A DNA stretch of 64,000 nt from Streptomyces longispororuber. Its GTDB lineage: Bacteria > Actinomycetota > Actinomycetes > Streptomycetales > Streptomycetaceae. The stretch covers positions 1 to 64,000 of the forward strand of contig NZ_BNBT01000013.1 of the NCBI RefSeq assembly GCF_014656095.1, given 5' to 3'. This document shows, piece by piece, positions 50,721 through 58,890 of this stretch (positions are counted from its first letter, which is position 1; each line of letters opens with the position of its first letter). The notes under the pieces are model-generated. The model had not been told where the DNA came from, made no database searches, and saw only the letters and a list, made by a program, of their open reading frames with translations. A program made the translations under genes and the position numbers.

Positions 50721-50957
50721 CCGGCCGACCGGCCGCTCGGCACCCGCCCCCACCAGCGCCGATCCCCGCGGCCAGGTGGCTCGCCGACCGGGCCCCGGCG
50801 CCCTCGGCGGCACCGCCTTCGGCGGGACGTGCTCCGCCGCCCGGGGGAGTACGCGTACGCCGCGGCGCGCCGAGGCGGTGGACGCCCGGGGGTGCCGGAG
50901 GGCGCAAGTCACCTCTCGGCCAGGGCAATTAAGGCCATACCGACGCAACGGGACTCC

Positions 50958-50987
50958 TTGACACCCCGGATTGGTATAGGCCAACAT
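50958..50987 (+). promoter_or_regulatory. nagZ promoter with DasR-type (dre) operator
   Basis: TTGACA (50958-50963) is 18 bases from CAACAT (50982-50987). Between and overlapping them is ATTGGTATAGGCCAAC (50970-50985), which matches the dre consensus (T)TGGT-ATAG-(A/G)CCA(A) of DasR, the GntR-family regulator of GlcNAc and chitin metabolism. Placement within the promoter implies repression. Confidence 0.7.
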
Positions 50988-51064
50988 CCGGCTCGGTCGC
51001 CCGCTTCGCCGCGGTCCACCGATGCCGACCGCACTGCCCGCCGCGCGCCCCTGTGGAGGTCCCC

Positions 51065-52573
51065 ATGGCAAGCACCAGTCACCCGCACCTCACCCGTCTT
51101 GCCAACGCCGTCCTCCAGCCCGGTTTCGTGGGCACGACCGCGCCGGACTGGGTGCGGCGCAGGATCGCCGACGGGCTGGCCTCCGTGGTGTTGTTCGGGC
51201 GCAACATCGAGAGCCCGGAGCAGGTCGCCGCGCTCACCGCCGCGCTGCGCGCCGAGAACCCCGACCTGATCGTGGCCATCGACGAGGAGGCGGGCGACGT
51301 GACCCGCATCGCCGCGCGCACCGGCGCCTCCTGGCCGGGCAACCTCGCCCTCGGCGCCATCGACGACGTTGAGCTGACCGAGCGCGTGGCCCGCGACATC
51401 GGCCGCAGACTGCGCGAGATCGGGGTGTCGCTGGACTTCGCGCCGAGCGCGGACGTGAACTCCAATCCGATGAACCCCGTCATCGGCGTCCGGTCCTTCG
51501 GCGCCGGCACGGACGTCGTCTCCCGGCACACCGCCGCCTGGATCCGCGGCCTGCAGTCCGCCGGGGTCGCGGCCTGCGCCAAGCACTTCCCCGGCCACGG
51601 CGACACCAACGTCGACTCCCACCACGGCCTGCCGCGGTTCACCGCCGACGCGGACGACATCGCCCGCACGGCGCTGCCCCCGTTCACCGCCGCGATGGAG
51701 GCGGGCGTCCGCGCCGTCATGACCGCGCACATGCTCGTGCCCGCGTACGACACCGAGCTGCCCGCGACGCTGAGCCCGGCGATCCTCGGCGGCGTGCTGC
51801 GCGGGCAGCTCGGCTTCGGGGGCCTGGTCGTCACCGACGGCATCGAGATGGGCGCCGTGTCCGGCCCGTACGGCATCGCGGGGGCCACCGTCCGGGCGGT
51901 CGCCGCGGGCGTGGACGCGGTGTGCGTGGGCGGCGAGAACGCCGAGCAGGCCACGGCGGACGAGCTGCGGGACGCCCTCGTGCGGGCGGTGCTCGACGGC
52001 ACCCTGCCCGAGGAGCGGCTGACCGAGGCGGCGGAGCGGGTACGGGAGTTCGCCGCCTGGTCGGCCGGGCTCGGCCGGGACGCGGCCCCCGCGCCGGACG
52101 CCTCCGACATCGGCCTGGTCGCCGCGCGCCGCGCGGTCCGCGTGCACAGCGGGTCCGGCGCCAAGCTGCCCCTGACCGCCGACCCGCACGTCGTCGAGCT
52201 GTCCCCGACGATGAGCCTCGCCGTCGACGGCGCCACGCCGTGGGGCGTGGCCGAGCCGCTGCGCGCGCTGCGCCCCGGCACCACCTCCGTGCGCGTCTGC
52301 GAAGCCGAACTCGCCGGCGAGGCGGACCTCCTGGACCGGGTCGCCCTCGCGCCCGCGACCGGGCGGGAGCTGGTCGTCGTCGTCCGGGACGCGGCCCGCC
52401 ACCCCTGGATGTCCCGCGCGCTCACGGGCCTGGTGTCCCGCCGCCCCGACGCCCTCGTCGTCGAGATGGGCGTGCCCGCGGGCGACCGGGTCGGCGCCGT
52501 CCACCTGACGACGTACGGCGCCACCCGCGTGTCCGGCATCGCGGTGGCGGAGGTGCTGGCGGGGGCCGCCTGA
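51065..52573 (+). CDS. nagZ: GH3 beta-N-acetylhexosaminidase NagZ
   Basis: A 502-residue cytoplasmic glycosidase. The NagZ signature KHFPGHGDTNVDSHHGLP, carrying the catalytic histidine of the GlcNAc-specific GH3 subgroup, lies near residue 180, and the nucleophile aspartate is in LVVTDGIEMGAV near 260. ADVNSNPMNPVIGVRSFG is another family block. A C-terminal domain of about 150 residues follows. It releases GlcNAc from chitin- or wall-derived fragments. GGAGG precedes ATG 51065, and a DasR-like site in the promoter ties it to GlcNAc control. Confidence 0.93.
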   Translation: MASTSHPHLTRLANAVLQPGFVGTTAPDWVRRRIADGLASVVLFGRNIESPEQVAALTAALRAENPDLIVAIDEEAGDVTRIAARTGASWPGNLALGAIDDVELTERVARDIGRRLREIGVSLDFAPSADVNSNPMNPVIGVRSFGAGTDVVSRHTAAWIRGLQSAGVAACAKHFPGHGDTNVDSHHGLPRFTADADDIARTALPPFTAAMEAGVRAVMTAHMLVPAYDTELPATLSPAILGGVLRGQLGFGGLVVTDGIEMGAVSGPYGIAGATVRAVAAGVDAVCVGGENAEQATADELRDALVRAVLDGTLPEERLTEAAERVREFAAWSAGLGRDAAPAPDASDIGLVAARRAVRVHSGSGAKLPLTADPHVVELSPTMSLAVDGATPWGVAEPLRALRPGTTSVRVCEAELAGEADLLDRVALAPATGRELVVVVRDAARHPWMSRALTGLVSRRPDALVVEMGVPAGDRVGAVHLTTYGATRVSGIAVAEVLAGAA

Positions 52574-52939
52574 CCCCCAGCTCGCCCGTGACGGAGAGAC
52601 CCGCGCCGCGGGCGGAGTACGGTCGAGCGGTCAGGTCCGACGGGCCGACACGGCGAAGGCCGTCCGGGAGGCCGAACGGCCCCGTCGCCCCGCCGTGCGG
52701 CGGTCTTCAGCCACCGCGTCGCCCCCCTCCGCGACGCGACGGCCGGCGGGGCGTGGCCTGCTGCGCACATGGACGGACACCGTCACGGCGCGTGCGGCAG
52801 GCCTCAGCGGACGGTGCCCGCCGGGGCCGCGGGCGGAGCCCGACACTCACCTCCGCACGCCGCTCACCAGGGGTTATGCTCCTTTCGGGCAGCGTACGCG
52901 GGCCTGCGGGCACGCCAACACTCCTCGTGGGGACGGGGC
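52574..52939. other. 366-base gap after nagZ with no supported gene
   Basis: No open frame here has normal codon bias together with a ribosome-binding site. Short inverted repeats such as CGACGCGACGGCC are present, but no clear terminator was found. A TTATGCT patch at 52875 is the only AT-rich site. Confidence 0.4.
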
Positions 52940-52998
52940 TTGACTCCGCCGTTGGCCTGGTCCATCTTTGTAGCAACCCGAGACTGGTCTAGTCCTTT
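52940..52998 (+). promoter_or_regulatory. promoter plus dre-like site upstream of the five-gene cluster
   Basis: TTGACT (52940-52945) and CATCTT (52963-52968) are 17 bases apart. ACTGGTCTAGTCCTTT (52983-52998) follows at about +8 to +23 and matches 13 of 16 bases of the DasR consensus ACTGGTCTAGACCACT-type site, with its left half perfect. CTGGTC is also present at 52957-52962, echoing the paired repeats of Streptomyces chitinase promoters. The 5' leader to the first gene is about 270 bases. Confidence 0.55.
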
Positions 52999-53248
52999 TT
53001 GCGGCCACCCGTGAGGGCCGCCGCCCCGCACCAGCCACCACCGTGTGGCCCGAACCCACCCCGGGGGCGCGTCGCGCCCGGCCTCTCCTCGCGGTCCGGT
53101 GAACGCCGCAGTTCCCGGCCCGCGCCGGCGGCAGCGCCTCCGCCGTTCCCGACCCGCCTCCGCCCCGAGGCTCCCCCCCACGCGCGGAACCGCGGCGCCG
53201 CGGTCGCTCCTGCCCATGTCACCCGCACCCACGTCCAGGAGTACGAGC

Positions 53249-54277
53249 ATGCCCGCATCCGACGCCTACCTCCACCGCGCCGCCTCCGCGACCCCGTACT
53301 TCAGCGCCGACGGCGAGACCTACCTCGCCCCGACACCGCTCAAGGACATCCGCAAGTCCCTCCCGCTGCGGGTGCTCTCCGAGGAGGACCACACCTTCTG
53401 GCAGACGTACGGCTACGTGGTGGTGAAGGAGGCGATACCCGCCGACGCCGCGCGGCGGCTGCTCGACTTCACCTGGGAGTTCCAGGGCCTCGACCGCGAG
53501 CGGCCCGAAACCTGGTACGAGGAGCGGGAGTTCCGCACCGACCTGGAGCGGGACCTGTACGTCTACGGCTTCGTGGAGGCGTACCACCACCAGCTCATCT
53601 GGGACAGCCGGCAGACCCAGCGCGTCTACGACGCGTTCGTGGACGTGTGGGACTGCGAGGAGCTGTGGGTCACCCTCGACCGGCTCAACCTCAACCCGCC
53701 CAACGTCAGGAACCGCTCCCGCTCGCTCATCGAGCCCACCGACACGGGCTTCGACATCGAGCTGCACTGGGACGTCGACTCCACGCTCAGCGTGCTGCCG
53801 CAGCGCGTCCAGGGCATCATCGCGCTGCACGACACCCGTCCCGAGCTCGGCGGCTTCCAGTGCTCGCCGGAGCTGTTCCGCCAGTTCGACCGGTGGAGGC
53901 TCGACCAGCCCGCCGACCGCGACCCGGTGCGGCCCGGCGCCGACCGGGAGCGGTTCCCCGTGGTCCGGCCCGAACTCTCGGCGGGCGACCTGCTGATCTG
54001 GAACGGCATGCTCGCGCACGGCGTGGCGCCCAACACCTCGGCGGACGGCGTCCGGGCGGTGCAGTACCTGTCGATGATGCCCGCCCTGGAGGAGCACCAC
54101 GCCCTGCGCAAGTCCCGGATCGAGTCCTGGCGGCACCTGTCCACGCCGGACTGGAACGTCACGCTGGTCGGCGACGCCCGCAAGCACGAGTCCGAGCGCT
54201 ACGGCACCGCCACGCTCAACGAACTGGGCGAGAGGCTGCTCGGCCTGACGTCCTGGTACGCCGACGACGCCCGGTGA
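53249..54277 (+). CDS. phytanoyl-CoA dioxygenase-family Fe(II)/2-oxoglutarate oxygenase
   Basis: A 342-residue double-stranded beta-helix oxygenase. The metal motif HxD appears in FDIELHWDVDSTLS, and the distal histidine plus the 2-oxoglutarate arginine in GMLAHGVAPNTSADGVRAVQ. FWQTYGYVVVKEAIPADAAR is the usual N-terminal helix-strand. The family hydroxylates or otherwise oxidises small molecules. ATG 53249 has AGGAG seven bases upstream. It is the first gene of a five-gene operon, with only 14 bases before the next gene. Confidence 0.9.
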   Translation: MPASDAYLHRAASATPYFSADGETYLAPTPLKDIRKSLPLRVLSEEDHTFWQTYGYVVVKEAIPADAARRLLDFTWEFQGLDRERPETWYEEREFRTDLERDLYVYGFVEAYHHQLIWDSRQTQRVYDAFVDVWDCEELWVTLDRLNLNPPNVRNRSRSLIEPTDTGFDIELHWDVDSTLSVLPQRVQGIIALHDTRPELGGFQCSPELFRQFDRWRLDQPADRDPVRPGADRERFPVVRPELSAGDLLIWNGMLAHGVAPNTSADGVRAVQYLSMMPALEEHHALRKSRIESWRHLSTPDWNVTLVGDARKHESERYGTATLNELGERLLGLTSWYADDAR

Positions 54278-54291
54278 AGCGGAGAGCCGCC

Positions 54292-55623
54292 ATGCGCAAG
54301 ATCTGCCTCACCCTGCCCACGAACCGGGCGTGCGCCCCGATGGTCACGGCCCTGGGCGCGGAAGCCGCCTACGCCGCCGCGCACTTCGACGTCGAGGTGC
54401 ACCTGCTGGTCCTCGACTCCTCCACCCCGGACGCCTTCGCCGCCCACGCCCGCGCCGCGCGGGCCCTAACGGAGGTGCCGGGCGTCGTCGTCCACCACCT
54501 CGACGAGGCCGCCCAGCGCGCCTTCCTGCGCCAGGTCGTCGAGCGCTCCGGCCTGACCGGGGCCGAGCGGCTCCTCGACCTGATGCTGCCCGCCGGCCTG
54601 TCGTACGGCGCGTGCACCAACCGCGCCTTCCTCATCGCGGCCGCCCTCGGCTGCGCGTCCGTGCACCGCCGGGACTCCGACAGCAGCTACCAGGTCCTGG
54701 ACGGCGAGAGCGTCTTCCCCGTCCACCACGAGCTGACGTCGCTCGGCAGGCGGGCGGGCGACGCGGCCCCCGGCGTGACCGAGACGGCGCTCGACCCGGC
54801 GCACGCGGACAAGCCGGTGGTCCTCGTGGGCAGCTCCTTCATCGGCGAACTCTCCGTCGACATCGGCGAGATCCTCGCCCTGGACCCCGCCGTGTACCAC
54901 GACGTCGTCAGCCTCTGGGCGCCCGCCGCCTGGCCGGAGGAGGAGAAGCGGGCCCTGGTCGAGGAGTCCTTCAAGGGCGCGGGCACCGAGCCGTTCACCG
55001 GGGACCGGGCCGTGCTGACCCTCGTCGACCCCATGCGCGTCGACATGTGCAACATCGGCTTCCACCAGGTGCACGAACGCGTCCCGCTGCCCCCGGCGAC
55101 CGACACCATCGGCAGCGACTACTTCCTGCTGCACGTCGTGTACAACGGCACGCTCCCGGGCGTCCTGCACAACCGCAACATCATCAACTTCTACACCGGC
55201 GAGCGGCGCACCGACCCCGGCTTCCACGCGTACCAGACGCGGTTCACCAAGTTCTTCCTGTCGATGCTGTACCTGAACCACGTCTACGCCGGGCTCGCCC
55301 GGGCCGGGGCGTCGCTGCTCGACGAGCGGTACGGGGTCCGCGCCGCGCGCGTGGCCGAACTGGTCCGCGCGTCCACGCGCCTGGACACCGCCGAGAACGA
55401 GCACCGCCTGGACGTCATCGAGCGCTCGTACCACAAACTCGGCGGCCGCTACGCCGAGTTCGCCGCGACCCTGCCCGCCCGGCGGCAGCGCCTGATCGCC
55501 GAGGCCCGCTCGGACATGGAGGACTTCGCGCTGCTCATCGACGCCTGGGGAGCGCTGGTCGGGGCGAGCGCGGGCGTCGACGTGCCGCGCCTGGAGCCGC
55601 GCGCGCCCCGGCAGGAACGCTAG
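54292..55623 (+). CDS. DUF6271 protein, possible GT-A-like transferase
   Basis: A 443-residue protein I recognise as DUF6271, a Streptomyces family without assigned function. The N-terminal RKICLTLPTNRACAPMVTAL, then VEVHLLVLDSS, and the acidic motif HRRDSDSSYQ near residue 125 resemble the nucleotide-sugar fold and DxD metal site of GT-A glycosyltransferases. The rest (SYGACTNRAFLIAAALG, IGSDYFLLHVVYNG, HNRNIINFYTGERR) is specific to the family. Context with a decarboxylase and an oxygenase suggests it joins or modifies a small metabolite. The transferase idea is inference. Confidence 0.7.
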   Translation: MRKICLTLPTNRACAPMVTALGAEAAYAAAHFDVEVHLLVLDSSTPDAFAAHARAARALTEVPGVVVHHLDEAAQRAFLRQVVERSGLTGAERLLDLMLPAGLSYGACTNRAFLIAAALGCASVHRRDSDSSYQVLDGESVFPVHHELTSLGRRAGDAAPGVTETALDPAHADKPVVLVGSSFIGELSVDIGEILALDPAVYHDVVSLWAPAAWPEEEKRALVEESFKGAGTEPFTGDRAVLTLVDPMRVDMCNIGFHQVHERVPLPPATDTIGSDYFLLHVVYNGTLPGVLHNRNIINFYTGERRTDPGFHAYQTRFTKFFLSMLYLNHVYAGLARAGASLLDERYGVRAARVAELVRASTRLDTAENEHRLDVIERSYHKLGGRYAEFAATLPARRQRLIAEARSDMEDFALLIDAWGALVGASAGVDVPRLEPRAPRQER

Positions 55624-55642
55624 CGAGGAACAGGTCATCGAC

Positions 55643-56857
55643 ATGTACGTCAGCACACGGCTGCGCGCGGCCCTGGAGGCCGCGACCGAGGACCGCATCG
55701 TCTACGACCTGCCGGGCATCGAGGAGCAGTACGACACGCTGCGGCGCGAACTGCCGGGCGTCGACGTCCGGTTCGCGATGAAGGCCTGCCCGCTGGACGA
55801 GGTGCTCACCACCCTGGCCCGGCGCGGCGCCGGCTTCGACGCGGCGAGCCCGCACGAGATAACCCAGGCCCTGGCCACCGGCGTGCCGCCCGGGCGGATC
55901 CACTACGGCAACACCATCAAGTCCGACCGGAACATCGCCGAGGCGCACCGCCTGGGCGTGCGGGACTACGCGACCGACAGCGTCGAGGACGTCCTCGCGC
56001 TCGCGGCGCTCGCCCCCGGCGCCCGGGTCTTCTGCCGCCTCGCCACCGACGGCGAGGGCGCGCTGTGGGGCCTGAGCCACAAGTTCGGCTGCTCCCCCGG
56101 TGACGCGCTGCGCGTCCTGGAGACGGCGCGGGACACCGGCCTCACCCCGGCGGGCCTGTCCGTGCACGTCGGCTCGCAGCAGATGACGGCCGAGGCCTGG
56201 CGTGCCGCCCTGGAGCGGATGGCCGACGTGGTGGCGGCCCTGGCCCGGCGCGGCATCCACCTGGACCACGTCAACCTGGGCGGCGGGCTGCCCGCGCTCG
56301 GCTACCGCGACCGGTACGGCAGGCCCCTCGAACCGCCCCTGGACAAGATATTCGCCGTGATCCGCGAGGGCATGCGGCGGCTGCGGAGCGCCTCCCCGAC
56401 GCCGCTGGACTTCGTCATCGAGCCGGGCCGCTACCTGGTCGCGGACCACGGCGCCGTCCGGGCCCACGTCTCCCGGCTCTCCGCCCGCGGCCGGGGCGCG
56501 GGGGAACGGCGGCACTGGCTGTACCTGAGCTGCGGCAAGTTCAACGGCCTGTACGAGATGGACGCCCTCCAGTACGCGCTGGTCTTCCCCACGCACCCGG
56601 ACGGGGACCGCGTCCCCGCCGTCGTCGCGGGGCCCACCTGCGACAGCGACGACGCGTACAGCCACGAACTGAGCCCGGTGCGCGTGCCCCGCGCGGCCGC
56701 TTCCGGCGACCCCGTGTGGGTCCTCTCCAGCGGGGCGTACGCGACGAGTTACACCACCCAGGGGTTCAACGGCTTCAGCCCGCTGCCGTGCACCTGGGTG
56801 CGCGGCGGGCCCGACGGTCCGACCGGGTCGGGGCCGGAGCCGGAAGGGGTGCGGTAG
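55643..56857 (+). CDS. fold-type III PLP decarboxylase (ornithine/diaminopimelate decarboxylase-like)
   Basis: A 404-residue enzyme with an alanine-racemase-like barrel. Lysine 47 in RFAMKACP binds PLP; HVGSQQM, NLGGGLPALGYRD, IEPGRYLVAD and the active-site cysteine in PTCDSDDAYSHEL follow in the expected order. Relatives decarboxylate ornithine, lysine, diaminopimelate or carboxynorspermidine. With a dioxygenase, a GNAT and an exporter alongside, it probably makes an amine building block. It begins 19 bases after the DUF6271 stop, with GAGGAACAGG upstream. Confidence 0.9.
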   Translation: MYVSTRLRAALEAATEDRIVYDLPGIEEQYDTLRRELPGVDVRFAMKACPLDEVLTTLARRGAGFDAASPHEITQALATGVPPGRIHYGNTIKSDRNIAEAHRLGVRDYATDSVEDVLALAALAPGARVFCRLATDGEGALWGLSHKFGCSPGDALRVLETARDTGLTPAGLSVHVGSQQMTAEAWRAALERMADVVAALARRGIHLDHVNLGGGLPALGYRDRYGRPLEPPLDKIFAVIREGMRRLRSASPTPLDFVIEPGRYLVADHGAVRAHVSRLSARGRGAGERRHWLYLSCGKFNGLYEMDALQYALVFPTHPDGDRVPAVVAGPTCDSDDAYSHELSPVRVPRAAASGDPVWVLSSGAYATSYTTQGFNGFSPLPCTWVRGGPDGPTGSGPEPEGVR

Positions 56858-57493
56858 ATGGGCGCCGACGCTGCCGCCGGGGCCGGTGCGACCGCCGAAA
56901 CCAGTGCGCCTTCCGGCATACAGGGTTCGCGGACTCGGCCGTCCGGGGTCCGCATCCGGCACATCGCCGACGGCGACTGGGACCGCGTCGCGGCCCTGGA
57001 GGCCGAGGTGTACACCCCGCTCGGCCTCTCCGAGGGCCGGGCCGCGCTCGAGTCGCGGGCCCGCGCCTCGCCCGGCACCTGCTTCGTCCTGGACGACGGG
57101 GACGGGGCCGTCGGCTACGTCCTGGCGCTGCCCTACCCGCTGTTCGAGTGCCCCGACCTGAGCCGGGACGAGGGCGCCGCCCTCCCCTCGCGCAACCTGC
57201 ACCTGCACGACCTCGCCGTCGCCGGGCCCCTGCGCGGCCACGGACTCGCGCGGCGGCTGCTGCGCCACCTGTCGGCGACCGCGCGCTCGCGGACGTACGA
57301 GCGGATCTCCCTGGTCGCCGTGGGCGGCAGCGACACCTACTGGGCGGCGCGGGGCTTCGCCGCCCACCCCGAGGTCCGCCTGCCGGACGGCTACGGACCG
57401 GACGCGCTGTACATGTCCCTGCCCCTGGCGGCGACGGCCCCGCCGGCCGCCCCGCACCAGGCCACCGACCCACAGGAAAGACGAAGAGGCTGA
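56858..57493 (+). CDS. GNAT-family N-acyltransferase
   Basis: A 211-residue acyl-CoA-dependent N-acyltransferase. After a disordered first 30 residues comes the GNAT fold: VRIRHIADGDWDRVAALEAEVY, HDLAVAGPLRGHGLARRLLR with the pyrophosphate-binding R/Q-x2-G-x-G/A loop, and ISLVAVGGSDTYWAARGFAA. It begins at the base right after the decarboxylase stop and overlaps the exporter start, so translation is coupled. It may acylate the amine made by the decarboxylase, or serve as self-protection. Confidence 0.9.
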   Translation: MGADAAAGAGATAETSAPSGIQGSRTRPSGVRIRHIADGDWDRVAALEAEVYTPLGLSEGRAALESRARASPGTCFVLDDGDGAVGYVLALPYPLFECPDLSRDEGAALPSRNLHLHDLAVAGPLRGHGLARRLLRHLSATARSRTYERISLVAVGGSDTYWAARGFAAHPEVRLPDGYGPDALYMSLPLAATAPPAAPHQATDPQERRRG

Positions 57494-58725
57494 TGCACAT
57501 GTTGCGTGTTCGCGATGAGTTTCGCCGGACACAGGTGGCCATCGCGGCGCTGTTCTGCGTCCTCGGCTTCCAGTACGCCACCTGGGCCGCGCGGCTGCCC
57601 GCGCTCAAGTCCCGGCTCGGGCTGAGCGAGGCCGAGCTCGGCCTGCTCCTGATGGCCACCGGCGTCGGCGCCGCCGTGTCGTTCCCGCTGGTCGCCGTCC
57701 TGACGCGGCGGTGGGGCTCGCGCCGCCTGGCGTTCGTCTCCGCGCTCGTCCTCGGCCTGCTCCTGCTCGCCCTCGCCGTGGCGCCGAACTACCCCGTGGC
57801 CCTGCTCGTCATGGCCGTCGACGGCGTGGCGGTCGGCTGCCTGAACGTCGCCATGAACGCCCAGGGCGCCGCCCTGGAGTCCCGCTACCGGCGCACCGCC
57901 ATGGCCAAGCTGCACGCGACGTTCAGCGGCGGCTCGCTGGCCGCGGCCCTGCTGGCGTCCGGCACCAGCGCGGTGACGTCCTCCGTCGCCGTGCACTTCG
58001 GCGTGGCCGCCATCCTGGTGCTGCTGCTCGCGATGTACGCCGAATCCGACCTGCTGGCCGACGAGGGGCCCGCGGACGAGCCCGCGGAGAAGCAGCGCCG
58101 CCGCCGGGGCCTGCCCGCCGCCGTGACGCTCTGGATGGGCTTCGCCATGGTGTTCGGCACCGTGGCGGAAGGCGCGATGAACGACTGGTCGGCGCTGTAC
58201 CTGAAGGACGTCGCCGACGCCTCCGCCCGCGTCGCCCCGCTCGGCATCGCCGTCGTCTCGGTGATGATGGTGCTCGCCCGCCTCTTCGCCGACGGCTGGC
58301 GCACCCGCTGGGGCGACGGCCGCGTGGTCCGCGTGGGCAGCGTCCTCGCCGCCGCGGGCCTGGCCTTCGCGCTGCTCGCCGGGGGCGTCGTACCGGCCCT
58401 GATCGGCTTCGCCTGCATGGGACTCGGCCTCGCCGCCGTCACGCCGTGCGTGTACGTCGCCGCGGCGCGGCAGGGCTCCGACGCGCTGGCGCTCGTGGCC
58501 GCGATGGGCACGACCGGACTGCTCGCCGGGCCGCCCCTCATCGGCTTCCTGGCGAACGGCACCAGCCTGGTCTGGGGCATGGCGGCCGTCGCGGTGTCGG
58601 CCCTGCTCGTCGCCGCCTGCGCGCTGCGCATCCGCTGGACCGGGGTGCCGGGGGCACAGGACGGGGGTGAGGCCCGGGAGACGGACACCCTGTCCGCGGA
58701 CCGGCCGAAGACGTCCGCCAGTTGA
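57493..58725 (+). CDS. MFS transporter
   Basis: A 410-residue transporter with about 12 membrane helices in two halves joined by a basic loop (EKQRRRRGLPAAV). QYATWAARLPALKSRLGLSE resembles the start of a DHA/YbjJ-like MFS group. The loop-2 motif is TRRWGSRRLAFV. As the last gene of the operon it probably exports the product. The stop of the GNAT gene and this ATG share TGATG. The DNA then runs 165 bases to the next gene, holding a 21-bp palindrome. Confidence 0.9.
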   Translation: MHMLRVRDEFRRTQVAIAALFCVLGFQYATWAARLPALKSRLGLSEAELGLLLMATGVGAAVSFPLVAVLTRRWGSRRLAFVSALVLGLLLLALAVAPNYPVALLVMAVDGVAVGCLNVAMNAQGAALESRYRRTAMAKLHATFSGGSLAAALLASGTSAVTSSVAVHFGVAAILVLLLAMYAESDLLADEGPADEPAEKQRRRRGLPAAVTLWMGFAMVFGTVAEGAMNDWSALYLKDVADASARVAPLGIAVVSVMMVLARLFADGWRTRWGDGRVVRVGSVLAAAGLAFALLAGGVVPALIGFACMGLGLAAVTPCVYVAAARQGSDALALVAAMGTTGLLAGPPLIGFLANGTSLVWGMAAVAVSALLVAACALRIRWTGVPGAQDGGEARETDTLSADRPKTSAS

Positions 58726-58763
58726 GGCTTTTCGACCGCATCCTGCCGGTATCGGTCCGGGAC

Positions 58764-58784
58764 ATGTCGTGCTGTGCACGACAT
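58764..58784. promoter_or_regulatory. 21-bp perfect palindrome upstream of the secreted hydrolase
   Basis: ATGTCGTGC and GCACGACAT form exact 9-base arms around TGT, 107 bases before the TTG start. Symmetry and length suit a dimeric repressor operator; a weak terminator for the MFS gene is also possible. Confidence 0.5.
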
Positions 58785-58836
58785 CGGCCGTGTCACAGGC
58801 AACCCACAGCCCTCCTTCGCCCTCCTTCAGCACTGG

Positions 58837-58859
58837 AGCCCCGGTGAACCCACGGGGCT
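58837..58859 (+). terminator. leader hairpin with terminator shape before the secreted hydrolase gene
   Basis: AGCCCCG (58837-58843) pairs with CGGGGCT (58853-58859), followed by TTC, 32 bases before the start codon and upstream of AGGAGG. It could attenuate read-through from the upstream operon. Confidence 0.4.
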
Positions 58860-58890
58860 TTCGGGGGAGCACACGACAAGGAGGACTGTC

